Source: Rhizobiaceae bacterium (GTDB taxonomy: Bacteria; Pseudomonadota; Alphaproteobacteria; Rhizobiales; Rhizobiaceae). From it: a stretch of 64,000 nt of DNA. Where the stretch lies: positions 62,001-126,000 of the forward strand of contig JAMLJA010000004.1 in assembly GCA_023953905.1 (NCBI GenBank). The letters are read 5' to 3'. The first letter of the stretch is position 1; every line of letters begins with the position of its first letter. Shown here in pieces: positions 29,601 through 39,655 of this stretch. The notes under the pieces are model-generated. The model was not told the origin of the DNA. It saw nothing but the letters and a program-made list of their open reading frames with translations, and ran no database searches. A program made the translations under genes and the position numbers.

Positions 29601-30454
29601 AGACATGGGAGATGAAGGGGCGTTACCCGAAGATACTCGATGATGAGAAACAGGGGGCTGCCGCGCGCCAGTTGTTCGACGACGCGCAGGCGATGCTGAA
29701 GAAGATCATCGACGAGAAATGGTTCGCGCCGAAAGCTGTGATCGGCTTCTGGCCCGCGAACGCGGTGGGCGACGATATCCGCCTCTTTGCTGATGCCAAT
29801 CGCGAACAGGAACTCGCGACGTTCTTCACGCTCAGGCAGCAGCTTTCCAAGCGCGACGGCAAAGCGAACATGGCATTGGCCGACTTTGTGGCGCCGTTGG
29901 AAACCGGCAAGACGGATTATGTTGGCGGGTTCGTGGTGACCGCAGGCATCGAGGAAGTGGCGATCGCCGAGCGTTTCGAGCGGGCCAATGACGATTATTC
30001 GTCCATCATGGTGAAAGCGCTGTCCGATCGCTTTGCAGAGGCATTTGCGGAGCGCATGCATGAGAAGGTCCGCACCGAATTCTGGGGCTATTCCCCTGAC
30101 GAACGACACGCTCCGGATGAGCTGATCGGCGAACCTTATCGCGGCATTCGCCCGGCACCCGGCTACCCGGCGCAGCCCGACCATACCGAGAAAACGACAC
30201 TTTTCCGGCTCCTGGATGCCGAAAAACACTCGGGCGTGAGACTGACCGAGAGCATGGCCATGTGGCCCGGCTCTTCCGTGTCGGGAATATACCTTGCCCA
30301 TCCCGAGAGCTATTATTTCGGGGTTGCGAAGGTCGAGCGTGATCAGGTCGAGGACTATGCTGCACGCAAGGGAATGGATATAGCGGAAGTCGAGCGCTGG
30401 CTCGGGCCGGTGCTCAACTACATTCCCTCGTCCTATGCAGAGGCTGCCGAATAG
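26672..30454 (+). CDS. metH: Cobalamin-dependent methionine synthase
   Basis: MetH transfers a methyl group from methyltetrahydrofolate through cobalamin to homocysteine. The 1260-residue protein is full length, with four modules: homocysteine-binding (about 15-345, zinc ligands Cys262, Cys325, Cys326), pterin-binding (about 365-630, with [11 protein letters not shown]), cobalamin-binding (about 665-910, DxHxxG motif with axial His782 in GDVHDIGKN), and the SAM-dependent reactivation domain (about 935-1250, including [15 protein letters not shown]). The N-terminal extension before [11 protein letters not shown] is normal. Expression is probably repressed through the SahR-like site upstream. 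A monocistronic unit; the 264 bp after it hold no recognisable feature. Confidence 0.98.
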   Translation: MSIADELFGPVDAAPNGTEILAALQNAARERILVLDGAMGTQIQGLGFQEDHFRGERFAGCSCHQQGNNDLLILTQPQAIEDIHFAYAMAGADIVETNTFSSTRIAQADYGMEDMVYDLNRDGARLAKRAMRRAEQEDGRRRFVAGALGPTNRTASMSPDVNNPGYRAVTFDDLRLAYGEQLRGLIDGGADIVLIETIFDTLNAKAAIFACEEIFIEKGIHLPVMISGTITDLSGRTLSGQTPTAFWHSIRHAKPFSVGLNCALGAAAMRPHLAELSGAADTFICAYPNAGLPNAFGQYDESPEFMAAQVEEFASEGLVNIVGGCCGSTPEHIAAIAEAVRAHAPRGVPTRSPLMRLSGLEPFTLTKDIPFVNVGERTNVTGSAKFRKLITAGDYAAALDVARDQVANGAQIIDINMDEGLIDSQKAMVEYLNLIAAEPDIARVPVMIDSSKWDVIEAGLKCVQGKPIVNSISMKEGEDAFLHHAKLCRMYGAAVVVMAFDEAGQADTKARKVEICTRAYKLLTEKAGFAPEDIIFDPNVFAVATGIEEHDNYGVDFIEATGEITSTLPHVHVSGGVSNLSFSFRGNEPVREAMHAVFLYHAIQRGMDMGIVNAGQLAVYDTIEPELREACEDVVLNRVPKAGGTATERLLEIAERFKGTAGKDAKERDLRWREWTVEKRLEHALVNGITEFIDIDTEEARQKAERPLHVIEGPLMAGMNVVGDLFGAGKMFLPQVVKSARVMKQAVALLLPYMEAEKAANGGGERESAGKILMATVKGDVHDIGKNIVGVVLACNNYEIIDLGVMVPATRILETARAMKVDVIGLSGLITPSLDEMVHVASEMERGGFDIPLLIGGATTSRVHTAVKIHPRYERGQTVYVTDASRAVGVVSNLLSADTEPGYVETIRAEYKKVTEAHERSERDKQRLPIAKARANAHRIDWTDYDPPKPSFLGTRVFGNWDLAELAGYIDWTPFFQTWEMKGRYPKILDDEKQGAAARQLFDDAQAMLKKIIDEKWFAPKAVIGFWPANAVGDDIRLFADANREQELATFFTLRQQLSKRDGKANMALADFVAPLETGKTDYVGGFVVTAGIEEVAIAERFERANDDYSSIMVKALSDRFAEAFAERMHEKVRTEFWGYSPDERHAPDELIGEPYRGIRPAPGYPAQPDHTEKTTLFRLLDAEKHSGVRLTESMAMWPGSSVSGIYLAHPESYYFGVAKVERDQVEDYAARKGMDIAEVERWLGPVLNYIPSSYAEAAE

Positions 30455-30718
30455 GCCGGGACGGGTTCTCGACAGGAATTTCGGACATCGGCGAAGCCAT
30501 CTGGTGCAGCCGGGGGCATGAAATCGGCCCTTGGAAGTGCGCCCATGCCACAGACGACAATATATCGCACAGCACGGGAAATCATTGCCGACTCAACGGC
30601 TTGTTCTCATCCGCCGCGCATGGTGGAATAAGATATCGCACGCGCGCTTCGCAGCATTTGAACGAGGGGCCTCCTTCGGCTCGTCGCGCGCGGCATGTCG
30701 AACAGACAAGGTTGATTG

Positions 30719-33631
30719 ATGTGGCATAGCGGACTTCTCGTGGTCCTGGTGGCATTGCCTTTCGCTGGCGCGGTGCTGGCGTCCTTGCTGTCGCCCAACG
30801 CCCGCAATGCAGAGGCATGGCTCGCCGGCACGGTGACTGCTGTTGCTTTGCTGATCACGGCTACCGCCTACACGTCCGTCACAGATGGCGAAGTCATCCG
30901 ACACAGCGTCCAGTGGGTGCCGACACTCGGGCTTACGATCACGCTGCGAATGGATGGTTTTGCCTGGCTGTTTGCCGTGTTGATCACGGGAATCGGTCTT
31001 CTCATCGTCATATACGCGCGCTACTATATGTCCCCGCAGGATCCGATCGGCCGATTTTACGCCTATCTTCTTGCCTTCATGGGATCGATGCTGGGTCTCG
31101 TTCTTTCGGGCAACCTGATCCTTCTTGCGATCTTCTGGGAACTGACGAGCATCTTCTCGTTCCTGCTGATCGGATACTGGCATCACAATCAATCCGCACG
31201 CGACGGCGCACGCATGGCACTCACGATTACCGGCGCAGGCGGTCTGTGCCTGCTTGTGGGAATGGTGATGCTGGGCCAGATGGCAGGGAGCTACGACCTC
31301 GACAAGGTGCTTGCCGCTGGCGACGTGATTCGGTCGCATCATCTCTACGTGCCGACGCTGCTTCTGATCCTGGCAGGAGCGCTGACCAAAAGCGCGCAGT
31401 TCCCTTTCCATTTCTGGCTCCCCAACGCCATGACCGCGCCCACGCCGGTGTCGGCCTACCTGCATTCGGCCACTATGGTGAAGGCAGGCGTGTTTCTGCT
31501 GACGCGATTCTGGCCCGTGCTTTCCGGCACGCCGGAATGGTTTACGCTGGTCGGGATCGCGGGACTGACGACCCTTCTGCTTGGCGCATATTTCGCCATC
31601 TTCCAGCATGATATGAAGGGGCTTCTGGCCTATTCAACCATCAGCCATCTTGGGCTGATCACCTCGCTGTTGAGCTTTGGCAGCCCGCTTTCGGCTGTCG
31701 CGGCCATCTTTCACATGCTCAACCATGCAACCTTCAAGGCGTCACTTTTCATGGCCGTCGGCATTATCGACCATGAAACGGGGACTCGTGATATGCGGCG
31801 ACTGAGCGGCCTGTTCAGCGCATTGCCCTACACTGCAACGCTTGCGATGGTGGCAAGTGCGTCCATGGCGGGTGTGCCGCTTCTCAATGGCTTCCTGTCG
31901 AAGGAAATGTTCTTTGCCGAGGCGATAGAAGAACACCAGTACTCGCTGCTCGATCGCGCAGCGCCCTATGTTGCCACCATTGCCGGCGCCTTTGCGGTGG
32001 CCTACTCCATCCGCTTCATCCACACGGTGTTCTTTGGTCCGAAAGCAAAGGATCTGCCGCAGGAACCCCATGAGCCCCAGCGGTGGATGCGCAGGCCGGT
32101 GGAGTTGCTGGTCATTCTCTGCGTCATTGTCGGCATCGTTCCGGCCATGAGCATCGGTCCGTTCCTACATACCGGTGTCATCGCGGTACTTGGCGAGCGC
32201 ACGCCCGAATACAGCCTTTCGATCTGGCATGGGTTCAACATTCCGATGCTGATGAGCGTCGTTGCCATGATCGGCGGCGGACTGCTCTACTGGCGGCTGC
32301 GCAAGTATCTTCAGGTTTGCGAAGAAGGCCCACCCTATTTCAGGCGGCTGAAGGGGCAGCGCATCTTCGAGCGCATTTTGATCACCGTGAGCTGGCGCTG
32401 GGCGAGAACCGTGGAAAGCGTCCTCGCAACACGCAAGCTTCAGCCGCAGATGCGGCTTCTGGTCGTCTCCGCTCTCCTTGCGGGCGTCTGGGCAATGTGG
32501 GGTTCGGGAGATGTGCTTCCCGAACTGAGCCTGCATGGGCTCGACCCTGTGCTTGGTGTGCTCTGGGCCATTGGCGCCTTCTGCGCCGTCGCGGCCGCCT
32601 ATCAGGCGAAGTTCCATCGCCTTGCCGCCCTGATATTGATGAGCGGCACGGGTATCGCGACGTGCCTGTCGTTCGTGTGGCTATCGGCGCCCGACCTCGC
32701 GGTAACGCAGCTTCTGGTCGAGATCGTCACCACCGTGCTCATTCTGCTGGGTTTGCGCTGGTTGCCGAAACGCAGCCCTGAGATATCCAAGCGGATAGAC
32801 GGCACCACCCGACTGCGTCGGCATCGTGACTTTGCACTCGCTGTCGCCGCGGGGCTGGGCACGGCGGTTCTGGCCTACTTCATGATGCTGACCTCTCCGC
32901 CCTCATCCGTCGGGGATTTCTACCTTAACAACGCCTATTCGCAGGGCGGCGGCACCAATGTCGTCAACGTCATTCTGGTCGACTTCCGCGGCTTCGATAC
33001 GATGGGCGAAATCGTCGTTCTGGCCATTGTCGGTCTGACCGTCTTTTCACTTTTGCGCAGGTTCCGCCCCGCAGAGGACAACAAGGGGCTGCCCTACCAG
33101 CAGAAGGAACAGGAGGAGTTCGACAGCGTGCGCCGCGACCGCGAGCAAGGCGAAACGCTTCAGGATTATCTGCTCGTGCCTTCGGTCATCATGCGCTGGA
33201 TGTTCCCCGTGATCATCCTGCTGGCTGCTTATCTGTTCGTGCGCGGCCATGACATGCCGGGCGGAGGCTTTGCCGCCGGCATCACGATGGCAATCGGCTT
33301 TCTGCTGCAGTATCTGGCAGGCGGGACGCGTTGGGTTGAGGACCGCCTGAGGATCCTGCCTGTGCGGTGGATCGGCACAGGCCTCCTGATTGCAGCACTG
33401 ACGGGGGCCGGTTCCTTCGTGTTCGGCTATCCGTTCCTAACGTCGTATTTCCAGTACACGGAGATTCCGTACATCGGCAAAATGCCGACGGCTTCGGCAT
33501 TGCTGTTCGACCTCGGCGTGTTCAGTCTCGTGGTCGGCGCCACCGTGCTCATACTCATCGCCATCGCCCACCAGACCTTGCGCATCAGGTCGCGCGCCGT
33601 CCGTGCCTCCGGCGACGGGGGGCATGGCTGA
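30719..33631 (+). CDS. mrpA: Mrp/Pha antiporter subunit A fused with subunit B
   Basis: This is the large subunit of a multi-component monovalent cation/proton antiporter, 970 residues with about 20 transmembrane helices. The N-terminal two thirds resemble NuoL, with the proton-translocation core around GRFYAYLLAFMGSMLGL, LWELTSIFS-like and KAGVFLLTR segments. The C-terminal 180 residues correspond to a fused MrpB domain (MPGGGFAAGITMAIGFLLQYLAGG). An A/B fusion is the arrangement called PhaAB in rhizobia. I prefer the ATG at 30719 to the TTG one codon before. First gene of a six-gene operon; each following gene overlaps its neighbour by 1-4 bp. Confidence 0.95.
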   Translation: MWHSGLLVVLVALPFAGAVLASLLSPNARNAEAWLAGTVTAVALLITATAYTSVTDGEVIRHSVQWVPTLGLTITLRMDGFAWLFAVLITGIGLLIVIYARYYMSPQDPIGRFYAYLLAFMGSMLGLVLSGNLILLAIFWELTSIFSFLLIGYWHHNQSARDGARMALTITGAGGLCLLVGMVMLGQMAGSYDLDKVLAAGDVIRSHHLYVPTLLLILAGALTKSAQFPFHFWLPNAMTAPTPVSAYLHSATMVKAGVFLLTRFWPVLSGTPEWFTLVGIAGLTTLLLGAYFAIFQHDMKGLLAYSTISHLGLITSLLSFGSPLSAVAAIFHMLNHATFKASLFMAVGIIDHETGTRDMRRLSGLFSALPYTATLAMVASASMAGVPLLNGFLSKEMFFAEAIEEHQYSLLDRAAPYVATIAGAFAVAYSIRFIHTVFFGPKAKDLPQEPHEPQRWMRRPVELLVILCVIVGIVPAMSIGPFLHTGVIAVLGERTPEYSLSIWHGFNIPMLMSVVAMIGGGLLYWRLRKYLQVCEEGPPYFRRLKGQRIFERILITVSWRWARTVESVLATRKLQPQMRLLVVSALLAGVWAMWGSGDVLPELSLHGLDPVLGVLWAIGAFCAVAAAYQAKFHRLAALILMSGTGIATCLSFVWLSAPDLAVTQLLVEIVTTVLILLGLRWLPKRSPEISKRIDGTTRLRRHRDFALAVAAGLGTAVLAYFMMLTSPPSSVGDFYLNNAYSQGGGTNVVNVILVDFRGFDTMGEIVVLAIVGLTVFSLLRRFRPAEDNKGLPYQQKEQEEFDSVRRDREQGETLQDYLLVPSVIMRWMFPVIILLAAYLFVRGHDMPGGGFAAGITMAIGFLLQYLAGGTRWVEDRLRILPVRWIGTGLLIAALTGAGSFVFGYPFLTSYFQYTEIPYIGKMPTASALLFDLGVFSLVVGATVLILIAIAHQTLRIRSRAVRASGDGGHG

Positions 33632-33969
33632 TGGAACTGGTCATTGCAGCCGCGATCGGCATCCTTACCGCATCGGGCGTCTGGCTGATCCTGCGCCCGC
33701 GCACCTATCAGCTGGTGATCGGATTGACGATCCTCTCCTATGCCGTCAATCTCTTCATCTTCAGCATGGGCAGGCTTCGCGTGAATGCCTCTCCGGTGCT
33801 CAACGGTCACGGGCCGGTCGATCCGACCGCCTACACCGACCCCGTCCCGCAGGCCCTTGTGCTGACGGCAATCGTGATCGGCTTTGCCACCACCGCTCTC
33901 TTTCTCGTGGTGCTGATCGTGCTTCGCGGGTTGACGGGAAGCGATCATGTCGACGGTAGGGAGGGATGA
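33631..33969 (+). CDS. mrpC: Mrp/Pha antiporter subunit C (NuoK-like)
   Basis: A 112-residue membrane protein with three predicted helices, homologous to NuoK of complex I. It contains the family stretch YQLVIGLTILSYAVNLFIFSMG and the DPVPQALVLTAIVIGFATTA signature typical of MrpC. The ATG at 33631 overlaps the last base of the mrpA stop (TGATG). Its C-terminal stop overlaps mrpD by 4 bp. It forms part of the membrane complex with A and D. Confidence 0.95.
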   Translation: MELVIAAAIGILTASGVWLILRPRTYQLVIGLTILSYAVNLFIFSMGRLRVNASPVLNGHGPVDPTAYTDPVPQALVLTAIVIGFATTALFLVVLIVLRGLTGSDHVDGREG

Positions 33970-35582
33970 ACGTGCCTGTCACTCCCGCCCATCTCCTGAT
34001 CGTGCCGATCATCCTTCCGCTGCTCACCGGCGCGTTGATGCTGTTCTTCGACGATCGCGAGCGACGCCTCAAACTCACAATGTCGCTCCTTTCCGTGTTC
34101 GGCCTGCTCGGCGTCGCCCTGATGCTGCTGGACCGCGTCCATAACGGCGAAGAGGCGTTGGCGATGGTCTATCTGGTCGGCAACTGGCCGGCGCCTGTGG
34201 CAATCAATCTCGTGGCCGACAGGCTCTCCGCCGTGATGCTGGTATTGACCGCAGCACTGGCCCTGCCAGCCATTCTGTTTGCGATGGAACGCTGGGAACG
34301 GGCGGGGCCGCATTTCCATTCACTATTCCAGTTTCTGCTTGTCGGGATCAATGGTTCGTTCCTGACCGGCGACCTTTTCAACCTGTTCGTTTTCTTCGAA
34401 GTTATGCTGGCCGCCTCATACGGGCTGGTGCTGCATGGCGGCGGGGCACTCAGAGTGCGCTCCGGCATGCACTACATCACGGTCAATCTCGGCGCCTCGC
34501 TGATCTTCCTGGTGGGAATCGCGATGGTGTTCGGCGCGACGGGAACGTTGAACCTGGCTGAGATTGCGGTGCGCGCCGAGATGCTCGAGGGATTTGCACG
34601 GCCGGCTCTCGATGTGGGGCTGGCAATGCTGGCGCTCGCATTCCTCATCAAGGCCGGCATGTGGCCGCTGTGTCACTGGCTCGTGCCTGCCTATGCCGCA
34701 GCAGCCGGGCCGGTTGCCGCGGTTTTTGCGATGCTGAGCAAGGTCGGCATCTACTCGCTGCTAAGACTTTCTCTGCTTCTGCCCGGGGAAGGGGCTGCAT
34801 TCGGCGCGATCCTTATCTTTATTGGAGGCGCGGCTACGCTTGGCTTCGCCTGCGTGGGCGTGCTTGCATCCCAATCGATGAAGCGCGCGAGCGCCTATTT
34901 CATCCTGATGTCGTCCGGCACGTTGCTTTCCACCTTCGGCATCTCGCTGCAGGGCGGGACGGCGGGAGCCCTGTTTTACCTTCTCAGTTCGACCCTCGCG
35001 GTCAGCGGACTGTTCATGCTGGTCGAGCTTCTGGAGCGCGAGCAGGACATCACTGCCGGCGTTCTCGGCGTGACGCAGGAAGCCTATGGTGAAGACGATT
35101 TCGAGGAAGAAACAGAAGTCGGCAGCGTTATGCCGGGCGCGGTCGCGATATTGGGCGGCGCGTTCGGTCTTCTGGCAATCATTCTTATCGGCCTCCCTCC
35201 TCTCTCTGGATTCCTCGCAAAATTCGCCATCCTGACCGCAATCCTTGGGCCGGGCGCGGAGGATCTCGGCTCCACCGGCAATATGCGCGGAACGCTTGTC
35301 GTGCTTCTGCTCGTGTCGGGCCTCGTGTCGATGATTGCACTTTCGCGAATGGGGATCAGAACATTCTGGGCGCCTATCGAACCCTTCACCCCGAAGGTCA
35401 CAATCGTGGAGACTGCCCCCATTCTGCTTCTGCTCGCCATGCTTATCGCGTTGGCGGCTTATGCAGGCCCAGTCATGGAACTCCTGCAAGCCACCGCGGA
35501 TGATCTTCATCATCCCGGTCGCTATCTGTCAGCCGTTCTCGACGCAGAGCGCGTGCCTCCTTACGCGGAGAGTGAGCAATGA
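33966..35582 (+). CDS. mrpD: Mrp/Pha antiporter subunit D (NuoM/N-like)
   Basis: A 538-residue membrane protein with about 14 helices related to NuoM/NuoN. The conserved Glu-bearing helix LFNLFVFFEVMLAASYGLVLHG (split at FFE) near residue 140 and the Lys helix LAFLIKAGMWPLCHWL near residue 220 are present. These residues carry the proton path in the family. The ATG at 33966 overlaps the mrpC stop by 4 bp (ATGA). A charged loop (EDDFEEETEVGS, around residue 378) is somewhat longer than I would expect. Confidence 0.95.
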   Translation: MNVPVTPAHLLIVPIILPLLTGALMLFFDDRERRLKLTMSLLSVFGLLGVALMLLDRVHNGEEALAMVYLVGNWPAPVAINLVADRLSAVMLVLTAALALPAILFAMERWERAGPHFHSLFQFLLVGINGSFLTGDLFNLFVFFEVMLAASYGLVLHGGGALRVRSGMHYITVNLGASLIFLVGIAMVFGATGTLNLAEIAVRAEMLEGFARPALDVGLAMLALAFLIKAGMWPLCHWLVPAYAAAAGPVAAVFAMLSKVGIYSLLRLSLLLPGEGAAFGAILIFIGGAATLGFACVGVLASQSMKRASAYFILMSSGTLLSTFGISLQGGTAGALFYLLSSTLAVSGLFMLVELLEREQDITAGVLGVTQEAYGEDDFEEETEVGSVMPGAVAILGGAFGLLAIILIGLPPLSGFLAKFAILTAILGPGAEDLGSTGNMRGTLVVLLLVSGLVSMIALSRMGIRTFWAPIEPFTPKVTIVETAPILLLLAMLIALAAYAGPVMELLQATADDLHHPGRYLSAVLDAERVPPYAESEQ

Positions 35583-36064
35583 CGGCGATCTTCACATATC
35601 CGCTTCTTGCCCTTGGGCTTGTCGTCATGTGGCTGCTGCTGGCGGGCTTTACGCTCGGACAGTTCGTGGTTGCCATCGGTGTCGCGATCCTCGCGACAGA
35701 GGGTCTCAAGGCACTCGGCGAGACAAGCCCACGGATCCGACGCTGGCTGGCCATTCCCGAACTTGCCGGCCTTGTCTTTCGCGATGTGCTCTGGTCCAAC
35801 ATCGCGGTGACGCGCATCACCCTTTCCCAGAAGGCGACCAAAGGGCACTCCGGTTTCCTGACGATTCCGGTGCGGCTGCGCAACCCCTCGGGCCTGGCTG
35901 TGCTCGCCATCGTGTTGACGAGCACACCCGGCACTGCCTGGCTGGACTACAATTCAACTCAGGGGGCCATTATCATCCATGTGCTCGACCTTGATGACGC
36001 GGAGACATTGCTGGATCTCATCGCAAACAGATATGAGCGGTTGTTGATGGAGATATTCGAATGA
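35579..36064 (+). CDS. mrpE: Mrp/Pha antiporter subunit E
   Basis: A 161-residue protein with two or three N-terminal membrane helices and a cytoplasmic C-terminal domain. It includes the MrpE-type [17 protein letters not shown] segment (here [13 protein letters not shown], about 110-122), HVLDL and a closing [10 protein letters not shown]. MrpE is needed for assembly or activity of the complex. Overlaps both neighbours by 4 bp. Confidence 0.93.
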   Translation: MTAIFTYPLLALGLVVMWLLLAGFTLGQFVVAIGVAILATEGLKALGETSPRIRRWLAIPELAGLVFRDVLWSNIAVTRITLSQKATKGHSGFLTIPVRLRNPSGLAVLAIVLTSTPGTAWLDYNSTQGAIIIHVLDLDDAETLLDLIANRYERLLMEIFE

Positions 36065-36342
36065 GCGCCATTGTACTGGTCGTGGCGTTGTGGATCGTTC
36101 AGGGCGCGCTGGCTGCAGCCATGTGCCTTTGCGTTCTGCGCATGATTCAAGGCCCGCGCGCGCAGGACCGCATCCTCGCGCTGGATGCATTGTATATCTG
36201 CGCGATGCTGCAACTCGTTGCCTTCGGCGTCAGATCCGGATCGACGATCTATTTCGAGGCGGCACTCATCATTGGCATGCTGGGATTTGTTGCAACGGTC
36301 TCGCTTGCCAAGTTTCTCATGCGCGGCGAGGTCATCGAATGA
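36061..36342 (+). CDS. mrpF: Mrp/Pha antiporter subunit F
   Basis: A 93-residue protein with three predicted helices. It shows the MrpF features [18 protein letters not shown] (residues 27-44) and the C-terminal [12 protein letters not shown]. It is required for the antiporter complex. The ATG at 36061 overlaps the mrpE stop by 4 bp and its own stop overlaps mrpG by 4 bp. Confidence 0.93.
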   Translation: MSAIVLVVALWIVQGALAAAMCLCVLRMIQGPRAQDRILALDALYICAMLQLVAFGVRSGSTIYFEAALIIGMLGFVATVSLAKFLMRGEVIE

Positions 36343-36722
36343 CGTTCGATCTTGCCGACGTGCCGCTCTGGGCTGCCATTCTGGGCTCGATATTCATGGT
36401 GATTGGAGCGCTGCTGACACTGGTCGGCGCTATCGGGCTCGTTCGTCTGCCGACATTCTATGAGCGTATCCATGCGCCTACGCTGGGCACCAGTTGGGGC
36501 ACGGGTGGCATGATCCTGGGTTCCATGATCATCTTCACCGCAACGACGGCGCGGCCGGTACTGCATGAGATCCTGATCGCGATATTCGTGACGCTAACAA
36601 CCCCGGTCACCTTGATGATGCTCGGTCGCTCGGCTCTCTACAGAGACAGGTCGGAAGGCAATCCTGAGGTGCCACCCGAACCCAATATCAAAGATGCCGT
36701 CGACGTGAAATCCGGAGACTGA
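36339..36722 (+). CDS. mrpG: Mrp/Pha antiporter subunit G
   Basis: A 127-residue membrane protein with three helices and the MrpG signature [19 protein letters not shown] (about 28-46), followed by [11 protein letters not shown] and a hydrophilic C-terminal tail. Last gene of the operon. The ATG at 36339 overlaps the mrpF stop; the frame is open upstream within mrpF but that part is a shadow. It ends 30 bp before the end of the convergent dehydratase gene. Confidence 0.94.
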   Translation: MTFDLADVPLWAAILGSIFMVIGALLTLVGAIGLVRLPTFYERIHAPTLGTSWGTGGMILGSMIIFTATTARPVLHEILIAIFVTLTTPVTLMMLGRSALYRDRSEGNPEVPPEPNIKDAVDVKSGD

Positions 36723-36752
36723 GCCGGGCGCATCTGCCCGCCCGCAGTCAGC

Positions 36753-38288
36753 CTACATGGTTGCGCCGATCTGCCATGGGACGAACTCGTTGTCGCCATA
36801 ACCGAGCAATTCCGATTTCGTCTTCTTGCCCGACGCGACGGCCAGCAGCTCACTGAAGATCTCCTCGCCCTTCTCGCGCAACGTCACGCCGTCGAGAATA
36901 TCGCCGCAGTTGATGTCCATATCTTCCTTCATACGCTCATACATGGGCGTATTTGTCGCCAGCTTCATGGATGGCGTGGGCTTGCAGCCATAGGCAGAAC
37001 CACGGCCGGTCGTGAAGGCAAGTATGTTCGCCCCGCCGGCGACCTGACCGGTTGCGGCAACCGGGTCATAGCCCGGGGTGTCCATGAACACGAACCCCTT
37101 CTCGGTGACGGGATCGGCGTAGTTGTAGACAGCATTGAGGGTCGTCGAGCCGCCTTTTGCTGCTGCACCAAGGGATTTTTCGAGAATGGTGGTCAGCCCG
37201 CCAAGCTTGTTACCGGGAGACGGATTGTTGTTCATCTCCATATTGTTTCGCCGGGTGTAGTCCTCCCACCAGTGGATGATGTCGACGAGCTTTTCTCCGA
37301 CCTCCTTGCTGCGGGCGCGGCGCGTTAAAAGATGCTCAGCACCATAGATTTCCGGCGTCTCGGAAAGGATCGCCGTACCGCCATGGTGAACCAGTATGTC
37401 GGCTGCAACACCAAGCGCCGGATTGGCCGTGATGCCCGAATAGCCGTCAGAGCCGCCGCACTGCAACGCCAGCATCAGTTCGGATGCCGGAATGGTTTCC
37501 CGCTTCGCCTTGTTCACCGTAGGAAGCATCGCCTTCACGGCCTCGACGCCAGCCTCGACAGTCTTGCGCGTGCCGCCAACTTCCTGAATGGTCATCGTTC
37601 GGAAGGTTTCACTCTCCTGTACGCCATAGGCTTCCTTGAAGCGGGGTATCTGAAACCCCTCGCAGCCAAGGCCGACCATGATGACGCCACCCATGTTCGG
37701 ATTTGTCGCATAGCCCCAGGTTGTCTTCTTGAGCGTGTCGAAGATCACGCCGCGATAATCGATCACGCATCCATTCGCCTGTTTGAGAGCGACGATGCCG
37801 TCGATGTTCGGATAGTCGTCAAGAATGCCTGATCGTTCGATCTCTTTCGCGATGAAACCCGCCACCGTGGTGGAGCAGTTCACGCTTGTCAGCACGCCAA
37901 TGTAGTTGCGCGTGCCAGCGCGGCCATTGGCGCGGCGAAATCCCTCGAATGTTGCCTGTTCGGACACAGGGAGGATGTTTTCCGGCCGCGCACCCTCGGC
38001 AAAGCGATAGTCGCGCTCGAACTCATGCATGTAGACATTGTGTTCATGCACCCAGTCGCCTCGGCTGATCGGCTGCTTTGCGAAGCCGATGATCTGGCCG
38101 AATTTCACGATCGGCGCATCCTTCGCAATGTCTACGGTCGCCATCTTGTGGCCAAATGGGATGCGTTGCAGAGCGACGACGCCTTCGGCGCCCGCCACCC
38201 CTTTTTCGATCTTTTCGCCGGCCACCAAGATGTTGTCGTCCTGGCTCAGTCGCAAAGTGCGGGCCGGGTTTCCTGCGATGGTATCCAT
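36753..38288 (-). CDS. UxaA/GarD-family sugar-acid dehydratase (altronate dehydratase type)
   Basis: A 511-residue enzyme with an N-terminal SAF domain (about 10-95, with VAGEKIEKGVAGAEG) and a C-terminal UxaA catalytic domain. Conserved features include NGRAGTRNYIGVLTSVNCS (about 120-138), ALKQANGCVIDYRG, LALQCGGSDGYSGITANPALG (about 278-298), and GRGSAYGCKPTPSMK toward the end; the cysteines are candidate iron-site ligands. The family dehydrates altronate, galactarate or related aldonates. No uxaB/uxaC or other pathway gene adjoins it, so the substrate is not fixed. A palindromic operator candidate lies upstream at 38401-38416. Confidence 0.85.
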   Translation of the reverse strand: MDTIAGNPARTLRLSQDDNILVAGEKIEKGVAGAEGVVALQRIPFGHKMATVDIAKDAPIVKFGQIIGFAKQPISRGDWVHEHNVYMHEFERDYRFAEGARPENILPVSEQATFEGFRRANGRAGTRNYIGVLTSVNCSTTVAGFIAKEIERSGILDDYPNIDGIVALKQANGCVIDYRGVIFDTLKKTTWGYATNPNMGGVIMVGLGCEGFQIPRFKEAYGVQESETFRTMTIQEVGGTRKTVEAGVEAVKAMLPTVNKAKRETIPASELMLALQCGGSDGYSGITANPALGVAADILVHHGGTAILSETPEIYGAEHLLTRRARSKEVGEKLVDIIHWWEDYTRRNNMEMNNNPSPGNKLGGLTTILEKSLGAAAKGGSTTLNAVYNYADPVTEKGFVFMDTPGYDPVAATGQVAGGANILAFTTGRGSAYGCKPTPSMKLATNTPMYERMKEDMDINCGDILDGVTLREKGEEIFSELLAVASGKKTKSELLGYGDNEFVPWQIGATM

Positions 38289-38400
38289 GGTCGTTTGCCT
38301 CGGGGGCGTTCGTTCCGGCCGCAGCCTGCGTTCGCCCTATAGTGGTTGTTATGATGCTGTTCTCAGACCTTACCTAGCACAAGCATCCGAGCGGTTGGTA

Positions 38401-38416
38401 GTGGTAGCGCAACCAC
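38401..38416. promoter_or_regulatory. Palindromic operator candidate upstream of the UxaA-family gene
   Basis: GTGGTAGCGCAACCAC is a 16-bp inverted repeat with only one mismatched pair (14 of 16 positions symmetric) and a central CG. It lies 113 bases upstream of the dehydratase start and 14 bases beyond the galE stop, in a 141-bp gap. The shape (TGGT...ACCA) fits LacI- or GntR-type repressors of sugar-acid genes. The regulator is not identified. Confidence 0.4.
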
Positions 38417-38429
38417 GTCTTGCCGGGAT

Positions 38430-39425
38430 TCACGCTTGAGCGGAGTTCTTGCCTGCAAGAATTTTCTCCCACGCCAAGGCATCCGCGACAATCCCGTCGA
38501 GATTGTCATGACGGGGGACCCATCCCAGTTCGCGCCGGGCGCGGTCCGAGTTGGCGACTATAGCCGCGACGTCTCCGGCGCGGCGCGGGCCGAAATCGGC
38601 TGCAAAGTCACGACCACTTACACGTCGCACCGCATCAATCACTTCGAGTACCGAATAGCCGTGACTGTATCCGCAATTGGCAACCAGATTTCCGCCTCCT
38701 GACCGCAATCTCTCCAAGGCCAGCCGATGCGCCACGGCAAGGTCGCTCACGTGAATGTAGTCGCGTACGCAGGTGCCGTCAGGCGTCGGGTAGTCAGCGC
38801 CAAAGACCTGCATCCTGTCTCGTTTGCCCGTTGCAGTCTGGCAGGCAACCTTGATCAGGTGCGTCGCCCCTGCCGTCGCCTGTCCGGTGCGGCCCTGCGG
38901 ATCCGCCCCCGCGACGTTGAAATAGCGCAGGATCGTATAGCCGAGGCCATGTGCGGCAGCGGTGTCGGCAAGCATCCATTCCGTCATCAGCTTGGAACGG
39001 CCGTAGGGGGATTCGGGTGCTGTCCGCACATCCTCCGTGATCGGCTCCGTTCCCGCCGAACCGTAGACGGCGGCAGTGGAGGAAAAGATGAAATGAGGCA
39101 CACCGGTGCGCACCGCGACATCCAGAAGCGCCCGCGTCCTGCCCGTATTGTTGTCGTAGTAGCCAAGCGGATCGGCAACCGAATCGCTGACCACGATCGA
39201 ACCAGCGAAGTGGATGATGGCATCCACCTTGTGGTCGCGGATGATGGTTTCAACGAGAGCAGTGTCGGCCACGTCACCTATGTAGAGGCCCGCCTCGGGC
39301 GCAACTGCCCACTCGAATCCTGTCGAGAGACGGTCCAGCACCACTACATCCTCGCCGGCCTCGAGGAGTTCCCAAACCATATGGCTACCGATATAGCCGG
39401 CTCCGCCTGTCACCAATACTGCCAT
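38430..39425 (-). CDS. galE: UDP-glucose 4-epimerase
   Basis: GalE interconverts UDP-glucose and UDP-galactose using bound NAD, supplying UDP-galactose for surface polysaccharide. The 331-residue extended SDR has VLVTGGAGYIGSHMVWEL at residues 3-20, SSTAAVYG with catalytic Ser near 118-125, and YGRSK with catalytic Tyr/Lys near 143-147, plus RYFNVAGADPQG. The ATG at 39425 gives the standard N-terminus; an upstream in-frame extension to 39482 is not conserved in type. In rhizobia the equivalent gene is often called exoB. It is divergent from hemA. Confidence 0.93.
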   Translation of the reverse strand: MAVLVTGGAGYIGSHMVWELLEAGEDVVVLDRLSTGFEWAVAPEAGLYIGDVADTALVETIIRDHKVDAIIHFAGSIVVSDSVADPLGYYDNNTGRTRALLDVAVRTGVPHFIFSSTAAVYGSAGTEPITEDVRTAPESPYGRSKLMTEWMLADTAAAHGLGYTILRYFNVAGADPQGRTGQATAGATHLIKVACQTATGKRDRMQVFGADYPTPDGTCVRDYIHVSDLAVAHRLALERLRSGGGNLVANCGYSHGYSVLEVIDAVRRVSGRDFAADFGPRRAGDVAAIVANSDRARRELGWVPRHDNLDGIVADALAWEKILAGKNSAQA

Positions 39426-39655
39426 CACACTCTCCAAATTGACGCGACAATAGGATGAGAATCTCTCAATTTTGAGTGGCAAGCGCTGGGATTATGAGTT
39501 CTCGGGAAGGTTTTTGATGGCATGTTGCGATTTGCGGGAAATCAAAGCAGCAGCTTTTTCGTTGTGGTGGAAAGACGTGGCATTTTGACCGTGCACATAG
39601 AATAGACGCGCGGGCATGGCGTCAGTATGATCCGCCCACCCACAGAGCAGGCAAC

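Noticed and set aside
39426..39655. FNR/FixK or iron-control box before hemA
   Set aside because: No TTGAT-N4-ATCAA or ICE-like palindrome found in the gap.
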